Assembly (NCBI GenBank): GCA_016926915.1
Contig: JAFGNR010000228.1
Coordinates: 1 to 40,347 of the forward strand
Source of the DNA: Anaerolineae bacterium
GTDB taxonomy: Bacteria; Chloroflexota; Anaerolineae; B4-G1; SLSP01
Direction of reading: 5' to 3'
DNA: 40,347 bases
Below, in pieces: positions 8,715 to 16,535 of the stretch. Each line of letters starts with the position of its first letter. Position 1 is the stretch's first letter. Position numbers and translations under genes: made by a program. The notes beneath the pieces are model-generated. The model was not told the origin of the DNA. It ran no database searches and saw only the letters and a list, made by a program, of their open reading frames with translations.

Positions 8715-9148
8715 TGGGGACGCGCGTCGTCGAGTACCAGGACAGCAAGTTAAAGGTGCGGCTTGTAGTGCAAGAGGCCAATGCCTTGATTGGCATGCGG
8801 CGGGCGCTGCTGCGGGGGGGAGCGGAAGGCTACCTGAAAATCCAGGAGGCCCAGATTGAGGGCGAGCGACCTAAGAGTGTCAAACTCGCGGCATTGCGAC
8901 TGGTGGCGCGTATGCAGTATCCTGATCTGCTGGCAGCGACAGTCGAGGCCGAGGGGGTGGACCCAGAGATGGAGATCGAGTCGTTCCTCGATCTTCCTGA
9001 TCGGCTGGTCATTGCCTGGGAGAATGCGGTCTACGAGTTGAATCCGCACTGGCTAGGGCTCGAGCCTGGCGAGGCCCAAGGGAACGAGGATGAGGCGGCT
9101 CAAAAAAAAGGCGGCAGGAAAGGCGGCGCGACGTCCGGAGTTGGTTGA
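8714..9148 (+). CDS. Tail assembly chaperone (gpG-like)
   Basis: Position before the tape measure; A8 slippery site near the 3' end. Confidence 0.65.
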   Translation: MGTRVVEYQDSKLKVRLVVQEANALIGMRRALLRGGAEGYLKIQEAQIEGERPKSVKLAALRLVARMQYPDLLAATVEAEGVDPEMEIESFLDLPDRLVIAWENAVYELNPHWLGLEPGEAQGNEDEAAQKKGGRKGGATSGVG

Positions 9149-9387
9149 TCGAACACAATCGGATGCTGAAGGAGTACCGCGAGGCTGATTCGCTGGAGGA
9201 TGACGACAAGTGGTTTCTCTGCCGGCCTGAGGAGTCGTTCGGTCTGTGGAAGTTGTGCGAGTCCTTTGAGTGGCGCTTTTTGCCGTTTCCGGGGTCGCTG
9301 GTGGAGCAACCAGAATGGTTTCTCAAGGACATGGCGACATTGAACTGGCTCAACCGCATAGTGCGTCGGGATTTGGGCATGAAGTAG
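9109..9387 (+). CDS. Frameshift extension of the tail assembly chaperone (gpT-like, -1 frame)
   Basis: -1 frame is open from the A8 run (9102-9109) to the stop at 9387: RRQERRRDVRSWLIEHNRMLKEYREADSL... Confidence 0.65.
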   Translation, partial: RRQERRRDVRSWLIEHNRMLKEYREADSLEDDDKWFLCRPEESFGLWKLCESFEWRFLPFPGSLVEQPEWFLKDMATLNWLNRIVRRDLGMK

Positions 9388-9425
9388 GCAGGCGCGGGGC
9401 GTGAGTCTCGCGCCTGTTGTGTGTG

Positions 9426-9439
9426 ATTTCCCGGGAAAT
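9426..9439. promoter_or_regulatory. 14-bp perfect palindrome ATTTCCCGGGAAAT (candidate parS/operator, site A)
   Basis: Exact copy also at 32277-32290; lies in the 9388-9454 gap just upstream of a GGGAGG RBS. Confidence 0.5.
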
Positions 9440-9454
9440 GTCGCGGGAGGTGGG

Positions 9455-10009
9455 ATGAAGATCAAGATTGGATTGGTGAGGCAAGAGCGCTGGCGGGCTT
9501 GGTGGCGGGAGTTGGAGAACATCGGGCTGCTCAGTAATCGCGAGGCGGAGATTGTTGCTGACACGGCGCGGAGGGGCATCGCGGCAAACTTTGAGAGGGA
9601 GGCGGCGCCCAGCGGCCTCCCTTGGGTTCCACTGCGACCTATGACGCAGGCGGAGCGCGCCCGGGGCATCGATGAACGCGGGATTCCCTTCCGCGTGGGG
9701 CGTCAGCATCCAATCTTGAAACGTACCGGAGATCTCAAGGAGTCGTTCACCAATCCTCGGCATCCCCGGAATGTGACTGTCTTTGTTCGCGCGATAGGCA
9801 CGACGTTGTTGGTGCTGTCGGCGAAGGATGATCCACGGACACCAGATCGCATTCGTCGGCTGCATGCCGGCGGGATGACGGATGCGTTCCGCTACGTTCC
9901 ACCTAGACCGTTCATTGGTCTATCGGAACAAGCCACGGCGCAGGTGGAGTCGCAGGCGCGGCAGGTCGTGTATCAGCGAGCTGCGCGGCTTAATCGTAGA
10001 ACAGCATGA
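9455..10009 (+). CDS. Phage virion morphogenesis / tail completion protein
   Basis: MKIKIGLVRQERW... ending with the hallmark PPRPFIGLS; RBS GGGAGG; start moved from GTG 9401 to ATG 9455. Confidence 0.65.
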   Translation: MKIKIGLVRQERWRAWWRELENIGLLSNREAEIVADTARRGIAANFEREAAPSGLPWVPLRPMTQAERARGIDERGIPFRVGRQHPILKRTGDLKESFTNPRHPRNVTVFVRAIGTTLLVLSAKDDPRTPDRIRRLHAGGMTDAFRYVPPRPFIGLSEQATAQVESQARQVVYQRAARLNRRTA

Positions 10010-10127
10010 TGATGGCGCAGGCGACCATCACGATGGTCAACCCGGCCAGGAACGCGATGGTGGTGATGCGTTCGGCGACTTTGAGGCGTTTGAGGAAGCG
10101 GTCGAGTTTGCTGTCATCTTCCGACAT
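9990..10127 (-). CDS. Small single-TM protein (45 aa), antisense to the tail operon
   Basis: CAGGAGGTACACCATG; product MSEDDSKLDRFLKRLKVAERITTIAFLAGLTIVMVACAIIMLFYD; too short for the supplied ORF track. Confidence 0.55.
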   Translation of the reverse strand: MSEDDSKLDRFLKRLKVAERITTIAFLAGLTIVMVACAIIMLFYD

Positions 10128-10170
10128 GGTGTACCTCCTGGCGGTTTAGAGAATACGGGGAAATCGTAGC

Positions 10171-13100
10171 ATGACTGATTTCAAATTGCAAATTTCCATC
10201 GATGGGCGGCAAGCCCAGGTCGAGGCCGGCCGGCTGCGGCAGGTATTGGAGCAAGAGCTGTCGCAGATCGAGGTGTCGGCTACTGGTCTGGATCAGGTCA
10301 GCAAGAAAATGGCGACGCTGCAGAGGACGGCGCGCGGCGTGGGCAAGGCATTGACTGATGGCATGGAGTCGCAATGGGCTAGGATTGACGCCAAGTTGGC
10401 CCAGATTCAGTCGCGCATGACGGGTCTGGTGCGGGCGGGGCGTTCTTCGGTAGATGTATCGGGGGTGGACAGGGCGGTATCGGCTTCGAGTAAGAAGGTG
10501 GTCGATCTCACCAGGAGCGTTGCGGACTTAAATATCGAACTGACGTCTGTTCAGGAGAGGATGTCGGAGCTGGGTAAGATTCCCGTTACTCCACTAGGCG
10601 GCGGGAAGGTGCGATCTTTGTCAGATCTGTTCCGGGGTTTTCAATCTCCTGGAACCAAGGCGTCTATAACACGGAAACTGAAAGCCGTTGAGGAGGAGCT
10701 GCAGAAGGCAACGGTGCGCATTGGCGACGAGGAGGTGAACCTTGTTGAGGCAATCAGCCAACGGCAGCAAGAGGTCATAGCAGAAGCCGAGCAAGCGATA
10801 TCTAGATTAGTACCACAGCTCGACGCCATTAACCAGGCAGTGGAGGAGAAGTTAGCGTTAAAACCTCCCGGTTCGGCCTCCGGCGTTGGTTGGTCGGATG
10901 TGCGCCAGCAGTGGGAGGCGGAATTTGACGCATTACTGCGCGAGCGGGAGGAGATCGCACAGGAGCTGGGCGAGGCACGGTCTCTAAAACTAACCGGCGG
11001 CGCGGATGAGCTGCGGCAAGAGCTTGAACGCCGGCGGCGCGAGTTGGAAGAGCCATTACGTGAAGACATGACGTTCTGGAGCGAGTGGTCTTCGAAGAAC
11101 GTCTCAGCGGTAGCGCAGGCATTACGGGCTTCCGGACAAAGTCAGGCCGCGGCGGGCCTGGAACAACTGGAGAGCCTTCTGGAGCAACAACGGCGACTCA
11201 AGCGACAATTGATAAAAGATGAGGGGGCGCTGGAGGCCGGCAGCCAGATGGAGTTACCCGGAGATGCCAAGGGTACGCTCGTGGACATGGTGGCGGCTGA
11301 GCGAGCACTGGGTGAAGCCACGAAACCAACCACCGAGGCGCTGTCAGCGCAGGCCACGGTGCTCTTACGCGTAGTTCGTCGACTAGACGAAGCCCGGCTG
11401 GCGGCTGAGGGCCTGAGCAAGGCCGAGCGGGAAGCCGTCAACAAACTTGAGGCGGCGGCCGGCGAGGAGATCCGCAGCCAGGCGAAGTCTAACGTTCCAT
11501 TGGAGGATACCGGCGCACTGTCAAGGAGCGTCTTGCAGCGCTTGGCTCAGGAAGTCCAGGCGACGACCACGGCCATGCAGGAGGCGCTCGACAAGCCAAT
11601 TACAGCCGGGGCAGAGATGCAGGCGCAGGGCTTGCTGCGGGTCTGGGAGTGGATCGCCGACAAGCTGGTCGGGCATTCGGTCATACCGGAAATGGTACAA
11701 GACATTAATCTCTGGCTGGCAAAGATCAACTACACACCAGAGCAAGATCCCTTTGCCGAGATAGCGCTGGATGCAGAGGACGCGGCTACGCGAGTTGTTG
11801 CGGCTTTTAAGGGGCTGGCTCAGGGAATGGGAAGTGCGCAGGTTGCGGAGCGCATTCGTGATTTACAAGAGGAGATCTCGCATCTCAACGCACAAGCTAT
11901 GAGCATGTTCGTCAAGGTGGGGGGGAAGGCCGACGCTCGTTACATGGCTTTGTACAATGAGGCGGTGGCTGAGGCTCGTCGCATGCGCGAAAACAACGAG
12001 GATGACGAGGCGATGTTCGCCATGGGCTATCTCCCTAGAGGATTCGGCGTGGGGAGCGGAGGGGAGTCTCGTTTCCACAAACCGGGCAAGAGTAAAACAC
12101 GTGAGGGCGTTTACCTCAGCGAAACAGATGACCGTTGGTACAAGGCGGTCTCTACAGAGATCGCCGAGAAGTCGCGTTTGTTTGCCGAGGAGCAGCAACA
12201 GCTTGACCGCTTGAGTGAAGAGATCGTCTCTAAACGTACCCAGATGGCGGTGTTAATCAACGGTCGTATGGAGGAGTTGGCTGGCCAGTTGGAAAACGCC
12301 ACCGACGAGACGACAGCGCAACGCCTCTACGACGAGATGCAGCTTCTTGAAAACGAATACAAGGAAATACCCACACGTCTCCGGGAGTTCGAAGAGCAGG
12401 TAGCCGGAGATGTCCAGAAAGCGCGTGAGCAAGCGACCGCTGCTGCGCGAGCTTATGAGCGCTCTCCAGAAGGCAAGGCAGCTGTATACGACCACAAGGC
12501 TGCTTCTCAGGAACGTATCGAGGCAGCCAAGGCTGAACGGGCAATGGTCACCCAGGAAGCCAGGGCGGCAGCACAGGCGCGGATCGAGGAAGAAAAACGC
12601 CTTACAGCGGAATCAGTAGCAGCCTCAAAGCGACGTTTAGCTCAAGACGAGGCTGAACAACGTCGCTTGACCAGCGACACTGAAGCCGGTAATCGGGCCA
12701 AGCAGGCCCAGAAAGTCGAGGCCGCCAAGCGGGTCACGTTGAAAGCAAGGGCGCAGCGGCAAGCGGAGATTGAGGAAGAGAAGCGGGCTACGCTCGATGC
12801 AGTTGCGGCGGCCAAGGAGCGAGAGCAGGTTGCTAAGCAGGAGACGGAGACGGTAAAGCAGCGGGCCATCTTGCTGCGGGCTGAGGCAGCAGAGGTGAAA
12901 CGTGTGGCTCAGCTGACCGGCACGGCGCAGCAGCTGGCGGCAGAGTTGGGTCTCAACTGGGATGATGTCCAGGACGAGATGGAGCAATCGGGCGACACCA
13001 TTGATACTGTGGTGGGTCGCCTGCGCCGGGCTTATGAGGAGCAGCGGCGCATCAGGCGCGAGGCCAACGATTCGGAGGGTAGTTACCGGGGCGTCTATGG

Positions 13101-16100
13101 TTGGGTGCGTAAATTCGCTAACGAGTTGAACGAGGCGCGCCAGAAAACTCAAGGTCTGACGCAGTTCGCCAACGATCTGGACCAGATCGGGCGCGCCGGG
13201 CAGTTCCAGGTGACGGCCATGCTCGGCTCGCTCACGTTGGCGGCGCGTGATTACGTAGACTACGCTCAGGAAGTCGCCAACGCCAGCCGGGCCTTGCTGC
13301 TAGATCCGGAGCTGACCCGCGAGTTGGAGAACCAGGTCGCGCTATCGTCAGCCGATTTTGCACTTCTGGACCCCAGCGAGACGGCGCAAGGCGTGACCGT
13401 CTGGGCGCAGGCCACCGGGCAGTTGATCGAGGATACCGACGATCTGCAAGCTATGCTGAAGCAAACGCTGCCAGTGCAGCAACTGGCGGCGTTATCCAGC
13501 GAGAATATCGGGCAAGTTACCGAGGGTGTGGCTGCGGCGCAGGGGCAGTTTAATCTGCGTATGGAGGACACGAATCGGATTGTGGCGGTCTTCGCGCAGG
13601 TGGCGGACAACACGATCGCGTCGGTCAGCAGTGTTTCTGATGCGTTTACCTACGTGGGACCTCAGGCCCAGAACATGGGTGAGGAGATCGAGGATGCGGC
13701 TGCGGTGCTCACGTCGCTGGCCAACGCCGGCATCGAAGGTTCGATGGCGGGTACATCATACCGCATGATGTTGGTGCAGATGTCGCGCCAGACGAAGGTG
13801 GCCCAGTCTGCTCTGCAAGAGCTCTTCGGGACGGTGGAGAATCCGTTCTTTGACGATGACGGCCGGTTTATCGGGATGGCCGAGGCTATCGATAAGCTGG
13901 CGGCGGCTACCGAGAACATGACGGAAGAAGAGCGGTCGCTGGCGCTTTCGCAGATTTTCGACTCGCGGGCGTTGACATCGGTGAATGCGTTGCTCGATGA
14001 GCAGGTTGAGGGGCGGAAGCGGGGTATCAATGTGCTCCGGGCCCAAGCGAAGCTAGCGCGGGGCATTGTGGACGAGGAGACGCAAGCCTACGGCGAGATG
14101 AAGCAGGACCTTCAGGGGGTCACGGTGGCGCAGCTGGGCGCGGTGGATCTGTGGGAGGAGAAGCTTGCTAACTGGGAGGAGAGTGACGTGCATCGCGTGC
14201 GGCAAGCCGAGATGCGCTGGAAGGCATTCTGGTTGGCGTTGGGAGCGAATACGCTGGATGCGGTCATGCCGGCGCTGGATGCCGGTTCGCGGATTCTGGA
14301 GAAGTTCACCCGGTGGATGCAAGACGATCCGGTAGCGGGGCGGCTGACAGGTACGGCTGTGGTGGCGTTGTTAACAGCTGGCGGTATTGCAACTGTGGTG
14401 CGGGCGGTGGGGCTGACGGTGCGCGGGATTGCGGCGTTACAGGCTTTATCGAAAGCCTGGCAGGCGACGATGGCGGCGCAGCAGACGGCGGGGACGACGT
14501 TTAATGCGACGGTGACGGCGGCCGGTGAGCAGTTTGCGGCGTTGGTGACGCAGGCGGCGCAGACGGCAGCGGCGACGGAGCAGGCCGGCGCGGAAGTGGA
14601 GACGGCTACCGAGGTGGCGGGGGGCGAGGTGGAAACGGCGACCGAAGTCGCCGGGGGGAAAGCGGAGACGGCTATCGAGATTGCGGGGGCGCAGGTGGAA
14701 ACGGCCACGGAGGTGGCGGGTAGCGGCGTCGGCGCGGCGGCGGCCGGTGGGGCTACCGCCGCGGGCGGTGCGGCTGCGGCGGCCAGTGGGGGGACGTTGG
14801 GCCCGTTGGCGTTGGCGCTGAGCGGTTTCCTGGCCGGGGGCCTGGGGCATGAGGCGCTATCGCGGACCCGGTTTGGCAAGGCGCTGGGGATGCAGGAGGG
14901 GACGGCCGGCAAGGCGTTGTCTATCCTGGCCTACGGGGCCGGGATGATCTTCAACCGCGAGGACGAGTGGGCAGAGGCGGTGGCGCGGTTCACGGGAGTG
15001 ATCGACGATGGCGCAGACGAGGTCGACGATTCACTGGGTTCTCTGGCGGACTCGTGGCGTGGTTACAATACGCTCGCCGCGATGGGGCTATCGGGCGGCG
15101 GGGCGTCTTATGGTATCTACCCTACTCCGGATTCCGGCGCCTGGTTGACGGACAAACAATCGTCGGCGGTGGAGGCTTATGAGGACTATCTCAAACAGCA
15201 TGCGCAGGCGGTTAAGGATTACAACAAGCAAATCGCGCAGCTGGGTGAGGATTTGGAATCTGAGCTGTCTGAGTTGCGGACTAACTACGAGGCGCAGCGC
15301 AGTGAGTTGACCGGCGACTATCACCAGGCGATGGCCAAGGCTGAGGAGGCGTATCACCGGGAGCGGCAACAGGCGCTAGAGGATCACCAGAAGGAAATGC
15401 GACGCATGGAAGAGGACCACTACATGACGTTGTGGGACTTGTCCATTGATCGGGATGCAGCGGGTCTCTACAAAGAGAAGCAGCGCTATGCAACGGAAAC
15501 CCGCCGGGCGGCGGAGGATTTCAACGACGACCAAGCACGGCGAGCTGAGGAGTTCCAACGGGAACAGGCGGCTCGGCAGGAAGAGTACACGCAGCGACTA
15601 GCAGAATTGCAGGAGGAGTACGCGCGTGAGCGGGCGGAGACGTTGCAGGCATACGCCCAGCGGAAGGCTGATCTGGCAGAGCAGCATCGCGAGGAATTGG
15701 TCGAGATGCGGCAGGCGGCTTACGAGAAGATACGCGATATCCAGGGGTATAACGCGCTGGAGCGGGCTACCATGAACCGGCATCAGCAGGCGCTGCTGCG
15801 GGATATGGGTCTTTGGCTCCAGAACAACCATCGCTTGTGGCAAAACTACGTGAAGAATCTCCCTACTCCACAGTATTCGCGGACGATTCGAGGACGCGCG
15901 CGGGCGGCCGGCGGGTACGCGGGTTTTGGCGTTTATACACTCGGCGAGGCGGGGCGGGAGTTCGTGCTCAATGCTAACACCACACAGCGACTGGAACAGC
16001 AGGTTGGTGGACCACTCACGCAGGGGAACGTGGGACGCGGAGGCGGGATTACGATCCAGGCATCGTTCACGGGGATGGGCTCGCCGGACCGGGCATGGTT

Positions 16101-16158
16101 CGAGACGCGGTTGCAGGACTTCGGGCGTGAGTTGGCCAAGATGATCGAGGTTTCGTGA
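10171..16158 (+). CDS. Tape measure protein (1995 aa)
   Basis: Largest ORF, coiled-coil rich, directly after tail genes; C-terminal YAGFGVYTLGEAGREFVLN typical of tape measure proteins. Confidence 0.9.
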   Translation: MTDFKLQISIDGRQAQVEAGRLRQVLEQELSQIEVSATGLDQVSKKMATLQRTARGVGKALTDGMESQWARIDAKLAQIQSRMTGLVRAGRSSVDVSGVDRAVSASSKKVVDLTRSVADLNIELTSVQERMSELGKIPVTPLGGGKVRSLSDLFRGFQSPGTKASITRKLKAVEEELQKATVRIGDEEVNLVEAISQRQQEVIAEAEQAISRLVPQLDAINQAVEEKLALKPPGSASGVGWSDVRQQWEAEFDALLREREEIAQELGEARSLKLTGGADELRQELERRRRELEEPLREDMTFWSEWSSKNVSAVAQALRASGQSQAAAGLEQLESLLEQQRRLKRQLIKDEGALEAGSQMELPGDAKGTLVDMVAAERALGEATKPTTEALSAQATVLLRVVRRLDEARLAAEGLSKAEREAVNKLEAAAGEEIRSQAKSNVPLEDTGALSRSVLQRLAQEVQATTTAMQEALDKPITAGAEMQAQGLLRVWEWIADKLVGHSVIPEMVQDINLWLAKINYTPEQDPFAEIALDAEDAATRVVAAFKGLAQGMGSAQVAERIRDLQEEISHLNAQAMSMFVKVGGKADARYMALYNEAVAEARRMRENNEDDEAMFAMGYLPRGFGVGSGGESRFHKPGKSKTREGVYLSETDDRWYKAVSTEIAEKSRLFAEEQQQLDRLSEEIVSKRTQMAVLINGRMEELAGQLENATDETTAQRLYDEMQLLENEYKEIPTRLREFEEQVAGDVQKAREQATAAARAYERSPEGKAAVYDHKAASQERIEAAKAERAMVTQEARAAAQARIEEEKRLTAESVAASKRRLAQDEAEQRRLTSDTEAGNRAKQAQKVEAAKRVTLKARAQRQAEIEEEKRATLDAVAAAKEREQVAKQETETVKQRAILLRAEAAEVKRVAQLTGTAQQLAAELGLNWDDVQDEMEQSGDTIDTVVGRLRRAYEEQRRIRREANDSEGSYRGVYGWVRKFANELNEARQKTQGLTQFANDLDQIGRAGQFQVTAMLGSLTLAARDYVDYAQEVANASRALLLDPELTRELENQVALSSADFALLDPSETAQGVTVWAQATGQLIEDTDDLQAMLKQTLPVQQLAALSSENIGQVTEGVAAAQGQFNLRMEDTNRIVAVFAQVADNTIASVSSVSDAFTYVGPQAQNMGEEIEDAAAVLTSLANAGIEGSMAGTSYRMMLVQMSRQTKVAQSALQELFGTVENPFFDDDGRFIGMAEAIDKLAAATENMTEEERSLALSQIFDSRALTSVNALLDEQVEGRKRGINVLRAQAKLARGIVDEETQAYGEMKQDLQGVTVAQLGAVDLWEEKLANWEESDVHRVRQAEMRWKAFWLALGANTLDAVMPALDAGSRILEKFTRWMQDDPVAGRLTGTAVVALLTAGGIATVVRAVGLTVRGIAALQALSKAWQATMAAQQTAGTTFNATVTAAGEQFAALVTQAAQTAAATEQAGAEVETATEVAGGEVETATEVAGGKAETAIEIAGAQVETATEVAGSGVGAAAAGGATAAGGAAAAASGGTLGPLALALSGFLAGGLGHEALSRTRFGKALGMQEGTAGKALSILAYGAGMIFNREDEWAEAVARFTGVIDDGADEVDDSLGSLADSWRGYNTLAAMGLSGGGASYGIYPTPDSGAWLTDKQSSAVEAYEDYLKQHAQAVKDYNKQIAQLGEDLESELSELRTNYEAQRSELTGDYHQAMAKAEEAYHRERQQALEDHQKEMRRMEEDHYMTLWDLSIDRDAAGLYKEKQRYATETRRAAEDFNDDQARRAEEFQREQAARQEEYTQRLAELQEEYARERAETLQAYAQRKADLAEQHREELVEMRQAAYEKIRDIQGYNALERATMNRHQQALLRDMGLWLQNNHRLWQNYVKNLPTPQYSRTIRGRARAAGGYAGFGVYTLGEAGREFVLNANTTQRLEQQVGGPLTQGNVGRGGGITIQASFTGMGSPDRAWFETRLQDFGRELAKMIEVS
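14590..14728 (+). repeat. Degenerate ~33-bp tandem repeat inside the tape measure gene (EVETATEVAGG units)
   Basis: AEVETATEVAGG-EVETATEVAGG-KAETAIEIAGA-QVETATEVAGS. Confidence 0.75.
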
Positions 16159-16535
16159 TGGGCAACTATCGCATTGGGAGTGCATATCCCCTGGACAGTA
16201 GCGATCTGTGCGTGACGCGGTTCGGCGTTGATCCGCGCAGCACGTACAGCCCAGGAGCTGAAAGTAAGCATACGCTAGACGGTACGCTGGCGTATGTGGG
16301 CTATCCACGTTCGACGTGGCAATTTGCGTCGTTGACCATCGCGCAGTGGTCAGCGCTGAAGACACTCGCCAGCGGCTATTCGGGTACGGTCTACGTCGAA
16401 ACGCGCGACGATGATGATACTTGGAACTCCTGGCTGGCGATCTTGCGCTTGCCAGATCCGGCGTCGTTGAACCGGTGGGGCGGGAAGTATCTCGACGTCT
16501 CACTGGAGCTGATCTTGATTGAGGAACAGACGTGA
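16158..16535 (+). CDS. Distal tail-region protein (125 aa)
   Basis: TGATG coupling with the tape measure stop; position. Confidence 0.5.
   Translation: MGNYRIGSAYPLDSSDLCVTRFGVDPRSTYSPGAESKHTLDGTLAYVGYPRSTWQFASLTIAQWSALKTLASGYSGTVYVETRDDDDTWNSWLAILRLPDPASLNRWGGKYLDVSLELILIEEQT

Noticed and set aside
14112-14912. Long - strand ORF (266 aa) opposite the tape measure
   Set aside because: Low-complexity Pro/Ala/Ser product mirrors the repetitive GC-rich tape measure; no RBS evidence
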